DNA from: Deinandra increscens subsp. villosa
Taxonomy: Eukaryota; Streptophyta; Magnoliopsida; Asterales; Asteraceae
Length of the DNA: 64,000 nt
Assembly: GCA_039602395.1 (NCBI GenBank)
Contig: JBCNJP010000017.1
Span: forward strand, 97,502,713 to 97,566,712
Direction: 5' to 3'
Part shown: in pieces, positions 43,468 to 53,773 of the stretch
How the letters are laid out: each line of letters starts with the position of its first letter
Position numbering within the stretch: the first letter of the stretch is position 1
Program-made: the position numbers and the translations under genes
The notes under the pieces: generated by a model
What the model saw: the letters and a program-made list of their open reading frames with translations, nothing else
The model's database searches: none
Told to the model about the DNA's origin: nothing

Positions 43468-43808
43468 TGTAAAACCATGTATGGATCGTTTCCAGATCAT
43501 AGAAGGATAGAGACGGAGATTCTTGTCACTAAACAATGTCGAATGATTACAAACCGATAGGAATATACATCGATTGGAGCTCTGGAGGAGGTTTGGACAA
43601 AACCTCCTCTCTCACTAAGAACACACAGAAATGACCAAGAAATCTAACATTGCAATCTAGACTTCACTTATTTATAGGTAACCTGCCCAGCGTACCATTT
43701 GGTACGTTGCTCCGTACCAACTGGTACGCTGGCACTCTAGCCTAGTTTACAATCTCGACGTTTAATCTATTCGCACAATAACGACCACACACAGAACATG
43801 TTCTAACA
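43468..43808 (-). repeat. M 3' LTR
   Basis: Contains two 16-bp palindromes, CGTACCATTTGGTACG (43691-43706) and CGTACCAACTGGTACG (43713-43728), within 60 bases upstream (minus strand) of TATAAAT (43672-43678). It begins with TGTTAGAACATGTTCT, holding the 12-bp palindrome AGAACATGTTCT. Confidence 0.88.
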
Positions 43809-44776
43809 AATTCCCCCTTGGACGTTACTGTCGAATGTAGGTCTTTAACTTCTAGCAATCTTCAGTCCGTTTGCTGTAGACGCCTCTATCTTTAGCAAAC
43901 TCCCCTTGACTGAATCTTCAGGTATGCAGGAATTAGCTTGCAATCTTGTACAATCACCAACACCAATAAAATTCCCCCTTTCTTCAAGCACTTCCATGGT
44001 AATTGTATCCCATTCACATAGACGGATACTTCAAACCATCGGATACAACTTGATGCATGATCATTTAATTAATCGTCATGAATAAAAAACAAAATCCACA
44101 AGCATCACCGCATTTGACAGAAATCTTTAATCTTCACCGAATTGTAATACACTCTGATCTTTATTAAAACCAACACGATCAGAATCTTCAATCACGGAAA
44201 TTCCCCCTCAGATTGAAATCCATCCCAATATATTAACAATCAAAGGCTATAACATCATATTCATGACTTAATAATGTATCGGGCATATGATTAGAGAGTT
44301 CCAAACCATAATCGAAAACTTTGACATATCGGTTTGCACGAACATAAGAATACACCACCTTTTCATGAAGATTAAAAATCACCATCATCCCTGAATTGAT
44401 TGCTTTTGAATATTTACTTTTTCAGTTATGAAACTTTGAAATTTCCAAGGGTCTCAATTACCCCCTAAATAAGTGAAATATTCAAATCTTCAATATTCTT
44501 GAGTTTGTGTAATCATATCCATGTCTCCGAATCTTTGTCCATCATCAGAAAGCACGTGTTTTTGAATCTTTGTCCATCCTCAAAAACAATGACTATCCAC
44601 AAACTTCTATTTTCTGATATTCGACGTCTAATTCTTGATAATTACCGGAATCTGGAAATTCTTCAAACATAACAAGCCACAGCTATCGAATCAAGGGTAA
44701 ACTCGATAGCTTATTTAAATCTTTGAAATTCCCACGACCTCTCCTTATACCCCACCGTTGTGTTGTTTGAATTAAC

Positions 44777-44866
44777 AGGGTTCGGGGGCAGCGCCCCCGA
44801 GAAGCGGGGTCCAAGGGGCGGCAGCCCCTGGCGGGGTCCAAGGGGCAGAGCCCCTTGCTGGGGCCG
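44777..44866. repeat. GC-rich hairpin module in M
   Basis: GGGGGCAGCGCCCCC, GGGGCGGCAGCCCC and CAAGGGGCAGAGCCCCTTG are three consecutive short hairpins joined by GCGGGGTCC. The same module in simpler form is in the hAT element at 17761-17820. Confidence 0.65.
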
Positions 44867-44919
44867 TCAACCAGCATACCATAAACCATAACGGACCATT
44901 GACCACGTACCAACAAGTC

Positions 44920-45120
44920 AGCAGACCATTTGGTTCAGCGGACCATTTGGTACGACGTACCATTTGGTACAGTGTAACCGTCAGCGTACCAAACATAACC
45001 ACCACGTACCACAGTTGAAGATTGTCTTCCGTACCAATGAGCAGCGTACCTAGAACTTATGAAGATACACATACGGACCAATCAGCTGACCAACGATGCA
45101 CCAACTGTTCTACCGGCGTA
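44920..45120. repeat. GTACC/GGTAC motif cluster in the M leader
   Basis: About a dozen GTACC or near-identical words occur in 200 bases, including the palindrome GTACCATTTGGTAC (44957-44970). They lie between the primer site and the rest of the interior. The same words form the U3 palindromes of the M LTRs. Confidence 0.7.
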
Positions 45121-45339
45121 CCGACACTGAAAATCTATAATTTCACTCCAGATTCAGATTTTGTCGAATTTCTTCACTCGGATACTACTGTTAGGTGTGA
45201 AAATGACTTAGGAAGGTTCGATTTACAAAAAATCGATCAAACACTCAAGGAATCTCACCTAATCAGCTCTTTAATGTCTCAAAAACTCTCAAAAATGAAA
45301 ATATGATCTGGAAATTGAACCAACGACTCTGATACCAGT

Positions 45340-45709
45340 TGTAAAACCATATATGGATCGTTTCCAGATCATATAAGGATAGAGACGGAGATTCTTATCA
45401 TTAAACAATGTCGAATGATTACAAACCGATAGGAGTATACATCGATTGGAGCTCTTGAGGAGGTTTGGACAGAACCTCCTCTCTCACTAAGAACACACAG
45501 AAATGACCAAGAAATCTAACATTGCAATCTAGACTTCACCTATTTATAGGTAACCTGCCCAGCGTAGCAGCCTGCACAGTGTACCATTTGGTACGCTGCT
45601 CCGTTCCAACTGGTACGTGACTTGGTACGCTTGCAGTCTTGCCTAGTTTACAATCTTGACGTTTAATCTATTCGCACAGTAACGACCACACACAGAACAT
45701 GTTCTAACA
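45340..45709 (-). repeat. M 5' LTR
   Basis: Partner of 43468-43808, about 29 bp longer because of extra GTACC-containing sequence near 45565-45640. This suggests the palindrome block expands and contracts. Confidence 0.88.
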
Positions 45710-45719
45710 TTTTTTGTTT

Positions 45720-47340
45720 TTCTGCTACTTTATTTCTTTTAGCAGATGGGCCAGTTGCCCTGTCTTCACTGCATGGGCGATTTCTTTCTTCAGTTGGTGA
45801 CATTCATCGGTATCGTGACCTCTGTCTAGGTGGAAGTCACAATACTCGGCCATGTTTCGATTTGCCATGTTGAGGCCCATTGTGCGAGGCTTGCCGAACT
45901 ATCGGCTTGCATTTTCTGTCTGTAGTATCTCCCTGGGAGTCTTTGTTAAGCTTGGGAAATCTCTTTTGTCGTGCCTTTGGCTAGAGGAGGCTAGTCGCTC
46001 GTAGGGTGTAAAACCCGAGTGCCGACGATCATCTCGGCTTCCTCTATCCCCGCCTGACTGTCAGGGTCGGCGGGAGTCCTTGTTGTGCTATGGTCGGCCT
46101 TGTGACCTGGATTGTCCGGCTGAAGACTTGTCTCGAAGCTACGCTGCTTCTTCACCCCTGATAAAGGCTTCGATCCGATCGAAGGCCTCCTGGATTGTCA
46201 GAGCTACTCTAGCACTCATTTCCTTGATCAGTTGCCTCGTCCTCATACCATGGATGAAGGCTGAAATTTGTGTCTTTCATCGGCATGGCCGATGGTTAGA
46301 GACTCGGTCTTGTACCTTTCTAGGAAGGTTCGTAGGGAATCATGGTCTCTTTGTCGGATGTTGTGTAGCTCGATTGGGTCTTTTGTGCATTTCTTCTGCT
46401 GGCCGAAGTGCTTGGAAAATAGCTGCTTTAACTGAACGTAGCTATCGATCGAGCCATTAGGGAGGGAGTTGAACCAGAGTCTAGCTGGGCCCGAGGGTCT
46501 GCACGAACATCTTGTACCACAAAGGGATGTACCATTTTTCGATGCTTGCAGCTGATTTAAAGGCGTGCAGGTGGTCCTCAGGGTCAGTGCTGCCATCATA
46601 TGTCTTTACTGTGCTTGGCAACTTCGTCTTTGGTGGACATTCTAAGTTCTCTATTCTTTCGGTGAATTTACTCTCTTCCTCCAGGACGTAAGGTAGAGAG
46701 AAATCATCAGCACTGGTGTCCTTTGGTTCTTCTAACCTTGTTACTGGGGTTTTGACCCGCGTGTTCAGCTATGGCCGAGGGCCTGTGCTTTGGTTTGGCA
46801 GGGGTATTGGACCCGATGGTTGTAGTGGCATATTGTATGGTGAGTATGGTGGCATTTGGTAGGCTGGTGTTCCATACGGGTTCATGAACGGTAGGGGTAG
46901 AATTGCTGACCTGGGAATGACATCGGATGTTGTTGGTTGAACGGGAATGGCATCGGTCTTGAGGTGCCAGGCGTCGGTATGGGTCCAACTCCAACGACCG
47001 AGGCTGGTGTTGGTATTGTGGATCTTAGTCTCTGAGCCGACACCGTAGTGCTTTCGGTTACGACGGCTGTCAGTGTGGGTTGGCTAGTGGCTCCCCCCGT
47101 GGTGGTGGTATTACGTTATTGATGATAGGATCTTTATCGTCATAGGACAGCTGTACGCGTATCCCCTTTGCTCTCTCAGCAGCCATGTGCTCGTTTAGCA
47201 ACTGTCGGAGGTGTAAGAAGTTTTCGTTTATCAACTCCGGTGTGAGTGTCAGGGTTTGGGAGTCGGCCGTGCTGGAGGACCCGACTGTTGTGTATTTTCC
47301 TCTTGGAGTAATAAGATCTCCCTCATAGTTTTGTTCATCG
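45720..47340 (-). pseudogene. G2 gag
   Basis: The minus strand shows the retrotransposon gag core (46243-46599: ARLWFNSLPNGSIDSYVQL, FSKHFGQQKK, LRTFLERYKTESLTIGHADE) and a C-terminal part near 45720-45800 reading KKEIAHAVKTGQLAHLLKEI. That part leads into the A-rich tract shared with 38567. Frames are broken, including near 46490 and in the zinc-knuckle region. 46707-47000 is a Pro/Gly/Gln-rich N-terminal part without recognisable domain. Confidence 0.78.
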
Positions 47341-47376
47341 TGATGGTCAGTTATGTGTAGACTGTACTAAGTACCG

Positions 47377-47391
47377 TGCGGATGGCGCCAA
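47377..47391 (-). other. G2 primer-binding site
   Basis: The minus strand reads ATTGGCGCCATCCGC next to the LTR. The TGGCGCC core matches the 3' end of the tRNA used by Tat/Athila elements (commonly given as tRNA-Asp). Later bases deviate. Confidence 0.6.
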
Positions 47392-48111
47392 TGTAGAATC
47401 GGGCTACCGCGAGTAGTTAGATAGACCGAAGTCTAGGACAAACTACACCGATAGATCGACTACAGGGTGTGAAACTGTGAGCCTTTGGTCAGATGGTCTC
47501 GGCTCGGATAGTATCTACAAAACAAAGAAACCACCATTGCTCTTGGAGGGCAGGACATGGAGTCCTGCGACCAAGCTCGGGCGTGAGAATAAGTATGCGT
47601 TTCGAGATATTAAGTGTAATCAAGTCGAAGCTAAGCGCATTGAATGAATTCTAACCTGGTGTTTGGGGTGTATTTATAACCCTCTACCTTTGTCTTGTAT
47701 CGTCATTAATGTTAATTGCCCAAAGGAGGTATACTGCAGGTCTACGTCTTGGATTGTGCCAAGTTCCTACAGTACACATATTGGGTAATCGCATTAAATG
47801 TGGAGTCAGGTCGAGTGTCGGCACGTCGACCTGTTGTTGTGGGAGCGTTGGTCTGTGGTGTCCGTTTCGGCCTTTTCGTGCTTGAGGGTCGACTACTGTT
47901 TGTGTCGTGTAGCCGATACTGAGCAGATGGTTAGTCGACCTCTTGAGGGTCGACCTGTGATACGTGTTGTATGTCGACCTTGATGGGGGCCGAATATCTT
48001 CTATGTGTTATCTGTCGGCTGGTTGGTTGCCAGACCGACACTTGTGACTTGTGCGTTGTTTTAGGTTAGATGTGCGTGTCTGTCAACTACTCACGTCATC
48101 CTAACCGGACA
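47392..48111 (-). repeat. G2 5' LTR (720 bp)
   Basis: Full copy, with the site of the 32022-32671 hAT insertion empty (~47722). It runs from TGTAGAATC to CCGGACA. The TATA-like box is GTATTTATAAC near 47670 (minus-strand TATAAATAC). Confidence 0.85.
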
Positions 48112-48396
48112 TACGTCATCATTTTGCAAAGAGAAAGAAGAAGGGACGTGTATGTCATGCGAGATTAAAATGGCAAACAATCAAGGTTAAGAATCTAAGT
48201 GTCGATCCATGTAAAAATAAGTGTCGATTCATGGAACAATTAGACGTCATCAAAACTATTCCAAACAAGCAAACTAGTCTAATACTTAAACTTAAAAGAG
48301 TAATATTAGAAACTAAAGTAAACACTCAAAGAATCAATATACTAAAACTTAAATTATCAGAATAACTAAACTTATTATGTAAGAACTCAATCTATC
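48112..48396. other. Spacer, nothing recognised
   Basis: AT-rich, between G2 and copia 3. Confidence 0.4.
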
Positions 48397-48673
48397 TGTT
48401 GTAAATCGAGACAAGAAATTAACACATAAATGAAATTGAAAACGAATGAACAATCTTATTGAAACTGAATTGAAAAAGTGATTACAAAACTAAGATCAAA
48501 TCTAACCTAATCGAGTGGAGCATATTTAAGCTAATTGCTCCTAACAAACTAAACAGACATTTAAATGAGTTAAGATGAAACTTACACTTCTAGTCTCTTG
48601 ACAAAGAGAATTGTCATATTGACCATGAACTTTCGTTGGCTATTGGTTGACCATCAGAATTGATCCTTTAACA
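48397..48673 (-). repeat. Copia 3 3' LTR
   Basis: 277 bp, partner of 55433-55711. It is followed on the plus strand by AATCTCCACC, the complement of the polypurine tract. Confidence 0.92.
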
Positions 48674-48858
48674 AATCTCCACCTCAATTCAATGGTTAAC
48701 CACTATATCTTCAGTTCATATCAGTAAAACCCAGCAACTTAACTTTATGAAATACAACATTAGCACCTAGCAACAATGGATCAATGATCTTGATAACTAT
48801 GGTGTGTTGAAGATCACTTGATTAAGGGTTATGGGAAAAACCTGGTCTAGAACTGACT

Positions 48859-49773
48859 TTAACTAATTCCAAGCATACTAACACTTAAGAAATTTAGTGC
48901 CAGGTAAACCTTTGTGAACACATCTGCAACATTATCTTCAGTCCTTATTTGGTTCACAATTACATCTTTAGCACTAACAACTTCCCTGATAAAATGTAGC
49001 TTGACCTTTATATGCCTAGTTCTTTCATGGAACATACTATTCTTGGATAGCTGAACTGCCCCTTGATTATCACAGTTCAGAACAGATTCTGCATTTTCAA
49101 ATCCTAATTCTTGAACAAATCCCTTTAACCACAATGCTTCCTTTATAGCTTCAGTCAGTGCAACATATTTAGCCTCAGTGCTTGATAAAGCAACCACATT
49201 CTGAATTGTTGTTTTCCAACTCACTGTGCAATTCAAGAATTGAAAACAGTGTCATGTGATTGATCTCCCTCTATCCAAATCTTTAGCATAATCAGAGTCT
49301 ACATAACCTTTCACCAAGAACTCTTGATTAGCCAACTCCAATCCAGTACCCTCAAACACTAATCCTTTACTTCTAGTTCCTACTAGATACCTCATTATCC
49401 AATTCACTGCCTCCCAGTGACCTTTTCCTAGAATTGATAGAAATATACTAACAACACTTACACCATAGCTTATGTCAGGTCTTGTACAGACCATTAAGTA
49501 CATTAAGCTACCTACAACATTGGCATAAGGAATCCTTTCCATTTGTTTGGCTAGTTTCTCATCAGTGGGACTCTCCAATGCTGACAGTTTAAAATGCTGA
49601 GCAAATGGAGTTTTAACAGGCTTACAATTTTGCATGCTGAAGCTTTTAAGTATCTTGTCAATGTACTTAGATTGTGTCACTCTAAGTATTCTTCTAGAGT
49701 TGTCCCTTTCCAGTTCCATACCAATGATCTTTCTTGCACTTCCCAGTTCCTTCATGTCAAATTCAGCCTTCAA
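48859..49773 (-). pseudogene. Copia 3 RNase H and RT C-terminal part
   Basis: 48859-49236: NVVALSSTEAKYVALTEAIK, LNCDNQGAVQLSKNSMFHER, VKLHFIREVV and NVADVFTK, the complete copia RNase H C-terminus. 49252-49773: FDMKELGSARKIIGMEL, RVTQSKYIDKIL, VGSLMYLMVCTRPDISYGV. A frame break at ~49240 separates them. Confidence 0.88.
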
Positions 49774-49788
49774 AAGATCCTTGGTTCT

Positions 49789-50509
49789 TTATATCTCATC
49801 ATTGCTATCATAAGCAATAAGCATGTCATCTACATATAACAGTAAATAGACAAATTTACCTGACTCATATTCTTTAATATACACACGAGAATCATACATA
49901 CTCCTTGAGAAGCCTGAATTGACAATATATGAGTCAAACCTTTTATACCACTGTCTTGGACTTTGCTTAAGTCCATATAATGATCTATTGAGCTTGCATA
50001 CCAAATTATCTTTTCCATTATCAATGAACCCTTCAGGTTGATTAATGTATATGTCTTCTTCCAATTAACCATGCAAAAAAAGTTGTCTTTACATCTAATT
50101 GTTCCAACTCTAAGTCTAGAACTGCCACCATTGACAATATAATCCTTATGGAGGAATTCTTCACTATGGGACTGAGAATCTCATGATAATCCAGTCATGC
50201 CCTTTGGGTAAACCCCTTGGTAACAAGCCTAGCTTTATATCTTGGTTCATCTCCTAAATTCATAGGTTCTTTGATTTTGAATAGCCACCTACATGTAGTG
50301 ATCTTTTGGTTCACTGGCTTCTTGACCGGATTCCAAGTTTGATTATTGTGAAGTGACTCTATCTCTTCCTGCATTGCAATTAACCATTTTTCACCATCAC
50401 TAGACCCTACAACCTCCTTATATGTCATAGGGGTGTCTAAAACATCAGTTTTAGCAGCTATGGAAACAAAGGCAGAAACATCTTCATCTCTGAATCTTAA
50501 AGGTCTCAC
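49789..50509 (-). pseudogene. Copia 3 reverse transcriptase core
   Basis: 50195-50509: WLIAMQEEIESLHNNQTWN, CRWLFKIKEP, YKARLVTKGFTQR. 49789-50064: IYINQPEGF, VCKLNRSLYGLKQSPRQWYKRF and the intact YVDDMLIA. The segment between (50065-50195), where the FSPVVK and LDVKTAFLHG motifs should be, is damaged by stops and small deletions. Confidence 0.87.
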
Positions 50510-50745
50510 TATATCCCTTCTTGGCCTATCCCTTGCTATGTTGGGCTCTAGCTCTTGAACTCCTGTATTTGGTAACTCCGCCTTATTTGTGACATCTTCA
50601 CATTCTCCCTGTGTTCTATCAAACTTGCTTCTAAATTTTCTCCTTTCCTTTTGACTTGCTCCACCTCAGCTACAAACTCATTATCACTGAAAATTTGAGA
50701 AGTAGTCTCATCATACTTGCCAATATCCTTGTAGTGGATACTTTT

Positions 50746-51505
50746 CTAAAACACTACATCTCTGCTCACTATGATCTTAGGACTCCCCTCACCAAGTCTC
50801 AAAAGCCTACATCCTTTAACTCCATATGAGTAACCCAAGAACACACACTTCTGAGCTCTAGCATCTAACTTGTCGTGTTTAACATGGGCATAGGCTAAAG
50901 TACCAAATACTTTCAAGTTTGAGTAGTCACCTTTTACTTCTGTCCACATCATTAATTGCAGTTGATGGACTCCTGTTTATTAAGTAAGCTGCAGTAGTGA
51001 CAGCTTCAGCCCAATACTTTTTAGGCATACCTGAACTTATCATCATACACCTTACTTTATTTAACAATGTCATTTTTATCCTTTCAATTAGACCATTTTG
51101 CTGTGGATTACCAGGAACAGTTAAGTGCCTCTTAATTTCCCTTTCCTTACAGAATTCATTGAATGCACCACTACAGAACTCAAGCCCATTATCTGTCCTT
51201 AACACCTTGAGCTTCCTACCTATTTGTATTTCATTAACAACTAGCCATTCTTTGAATTTCTAAAAAGTGTCACTTTTGTGTTTTAACACCATGACCCAGA
51301 CCCTCCTAGAATAGTCATCTACCACAGAGAAAAAATAGCTTGCTCCACCAACTGATATGGTTCTTGCAGGGCCCCATAAGTCAGCATGCACATATTCCAT
51401 GATCCCTTTAGAATTATGAGTTCCCGTCCCAAATCTGACCTTATGGGACATATCCATTAAAACAGTCATCACAAAAACCAACACCTGTGCCAACAAAATT
51501 ACCAA
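50746..51505 (-). pseudogene. Copia 3 integrase
   Basis: 51260-51505 holds the YVHADLWGPARTISVGGASY segment (first catalytic Asp) and FFSVVDDYSRRVWV. 50927-51205 has MLRTDNGLEFCSGAFNEFC (second Asp) and NPQQNGLIERI (Glu). 50746-50952 has the C-terminal KLDARAQKCVFLGY. Catalytic residues are conserved, but a stop near 51240 and frame changes interrupt it. Confidence 0.87.
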
Positions 51506-51571
51506 AATATCCCTGCTTCTTTAGTTCAGTTAAACCTTGATCACTTATGTGACCAAGTCTCCTATGCAAAA

Positions 51572-51806
51572 TCATTGATCATTTAACTTTGTAGGTTCAA
51601 TTATATGGTTGGCATAAAGGTTAATCCTACAATCAAGAAAGTAGATATTATTGTTACCTCTAGTTCCTGATAATATAACTCTTGATCCTTTTACCACTTT
51701 AGACCTCCCATTCTTTAGACTAACACCACAACCTTCCTTCTCTAAAGTACCTAATGAAATGAAATTCCTATCATGATCAGGGATATACCTTGCATTCTGA
51801 AGTTCC
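51572..51806 (-). pseudogene. Copia 3 protease C-terminal part and pre-integrase
   Basis: LQNARYIPDHDRNFISLGTL and EGCGVSLKNG are the segment after the copia protease. On the upstream side it is cut by the TRIM at 51812 and its frame continues at 52945. Confidence 0.85.
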
Positions 51807-51811
51807 AAGGT

Positions 51812-52939
51812 ATATTAGATATTATATTAGGGTTTATTAGTAAGAGCCCACAAGCCCATTAGGTAATTAGGCTTTGAAGTAATTCTCTATATATTGTAAC
51901 CAACTTATTCAATAATATTATTCACTATTCCAAAATCTGATATGGTATCACAGCCTAAACGATCCAAACTGTAGACATCACCACCAAGTTTAAATCCTAG
52001 ACAGGGCGGCGTGCCGCCGCCGCCTTTCCCAGCACCATTCATTGTTAAGTTTCTTCTTCTATTTTTTATTTCGTGTTCAAATAAAGCTTCGTTTCGATTC
52101 AAGATTCTTTTTTTTCTTCATTACGCTGTCAAATATTGTGTGAAAAGAAAGTTTCAATTGAATCATCGTCATCTAATGGGTTTTTATAATTGTCATCTAT
52201 TGTGTTTTTTTTAATCTTAGGTTCTAACTACTGCTTAGAATTTCTGAATTTCTTCCACGCATGAAGCGTGGAGTTGTTTTGTGATTTTTTTCTCTTTCTT
52301 ATTCATATTACGAACCTCAATCTAAAACTACGGTTTGATTGGAGTATTTCTTTTTTTCTTTTTTGCTTTTCTTTTTAGATCTACAGATCTCATATCTTGA
52401 TCTACAGATTCAAGAAACCGTCATATGACCACGGTCATCAACCTTTTTTTTTTGGTTATTTCTTGTTTAGATCTACAATTATCATCTCTCGATCTACGGA
52501 TCTAAGAGACCATCGATTGCTAGTCTTAACACACCCCCACACAACTACAGTCGCCGGTTGTCAAACTTACCTCTAGCCGGTTATATTTATTATTCAGGAA
52601 ACCAAGTCCTAAAAATAGATAAAGTCATGAATGCAGCTAAAGCTGAGAAAACTTCACAATACTTTTATTGATTCAAAATTTCCGAGCAGCTTGTAGAAGA
52701 TTGAGATTTGGAGTCGAGAACGGAAATTGAAGCTAGTTTTTTTTATTATTTATGTTTTTATTTTTTTCAGTCTTTAGCGTCTGATTTTCTTCCGCTACGA
52801 CTATGGGGAGCATTAGATATTATATTAGGATTTATCAGTATGAGCCCACAAGCCCATTAGGTATTTAGGGTTTGGAGTCATTCTCTATATATTGTAACCA
52901 ACTTATTCAATAATATTATTCACTATTTCATAATCTGAT
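51812..52939 (+). mobile_element. TRIM (1.1-kb terminal-repeat retrotransposon in miniature)
   Basis: Direct repeats of ~130 bp (51812-51941, 52810-52939) contain TTAGATATTATATTAG and CAAGCCCATTAGGTA. A tRNA-Met-like primer site (ATGGTATCACAGCC) follows the left repeat and a purine tract (ATGGGGAG) precedes the right repeat. The target duplication is AAGGT (51807-51811, 52940-52944). The interior (~870 bp) has no coding sequence. It starts with a GC-rich patch (GGCGGCGTGCCGCCGCC, ~52006) and has several GATCTACAGATCT-like words. LTR termini lack clean TG/CA. Confidence 0.87.
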
Positions 52940-52944
52940 AAGGT

Positions 52945-53148
52945 AGACCCATTATCCAAACGGATAACTATAGTGCCTTCACCTGTAATCTCACAGGGCC
53001 TGCTGTCACCAAGTTTTACGGATCCCATTCTCTTGTTCTCCAAACTCTTAAAATATGACTCATTTATGGTCATATGATAGGAGCAGCCTGAGTCGAAGAT
53101 CCAATTATCCTGACATGATCCTTTAGATACCACCAAACTTCTGAACAA
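52945..53148 (-). pseudogene. Copia 3 protease N-terminal part
   Basis: WIFDSGCSYHMT carries the copia protease active site (D-S-G-C-S-x-H). GSVKLGDSRPCEITGEGT is the flap region. Confidence 0.87.
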
Positions 53149-53239
53149 TCATAGCCTTTAAGCGTATCATCTTGCGAAGAATTAACCTGTGGTTTAGTGT
53201 AGTTTTGATCAGGCCTCTTCTTATTCCTCTTAGGGCATT

Positions 53240-53770
53240 CTCTATTTAGATGTTTATCTGATCACAAAAAAAACACCTCCACTTGGCTGATCTTGACTTA
53301 GATCTGTTTTGACCTTTCTTTCTTTGGTTCCTTGTGTCTGATCTGCCCCTAACCATTAAACCATCTTCCGTGTCTTCTTTGTCAATAGTCTCCTTCTTCA
53401 ACTCCCTTGACTTTAGGGTTGCCAGAACATCATCCATTGACAATGTTTCTCTACCATACATTAGAGTATCCACAAAATTCTCATAACTTGGAGGCAAAGC
53501 CGAAATAAACAATATGGCTTGATCTTCATCTTCTATGCCAACTTCAACATTTTCAAGATCAAGAATGATCTTGTTGAACTCATCTGATGCTTCACTGATA
53601 TTCTTCCCTAGGTTTACCTGAAAAGTATACAATCTCTTCTTCAAATAAAGTCTATTAGAGAGAGATTTGGTCATGTATAGACATTCTAACTTGACCCAAA
53701 CTGCAGCTGCTATTTGTTCTTTTGACACTTTTCTCAATACTCGATCTCCACAACTCAAGACAATTGAACT
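53240..53770 (-). pseudogene. Copia 3 gag, C-terminal two thirds
   Basis: A UBN2 domain (VWVKLECLYMTKSLSNRLYL, FNKIILDLENVEVGIEDEDQ, LFISALPPSYENFVDTLMYG) followed by a basic region and the start of a zinc knuckle (CFFC, frame lost just after). It is cut on its N-terminal side by the solo LTR at 53774. Confidence 0.87.
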
Positions 53771-53773
53771 ATG

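Larger units (their letters stand above)
43468..45709 (-). mobile_element. M: pol-less non-autonomous LTR retrotransposon
   Basis: LTRs 43468-43808 (3' on the minus strand) and 45340-45709 (5') start TGTTAGAACATG and end TTTTACA. The primer site ACTGGTATCAGAGTC adjoins the right LTR (45325-45339), and a polypurine tract (AAGGGGGAATT, minus strand, 43809-43819) adjoins the left LTR. The 1.5-kb interior has no recognisable coding sequence but carries many GTACC/GGTAC words and a GC-rich hairpin module (44777-44866). No convincing target duplication; it abuts the truncated L LTR on one side and G2 gag on the other. Confidence 0.88.
31723..48111 (-). mobile_element. G2: Tat-like Ty3/gypsy retrotransposon, heavily nested
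   Basis: A minus-strand gypsy element. The 5' LTR is at 47392-48111, a primer site with core TGGCGCCATC at ~47377-47391, gag at 45720-47340, protease, RT, two RNase H-like regions and integrase lie between 38566 and 34817, an antisense ORF remnant at 33062-33880, and a 3' LTR at 31723-33061. A second RNase H domain and an antisense ORF between pol and the 3' LTR are traits reported for the Tat lineage. L and M (38567-45709) split gag from pol, and a hAT element splits the 3' LTR. RT and integrase both carry active-site changes. No matching target duplication was found; the left LTR/interior junction looks deleted. Confidence 0.88.
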
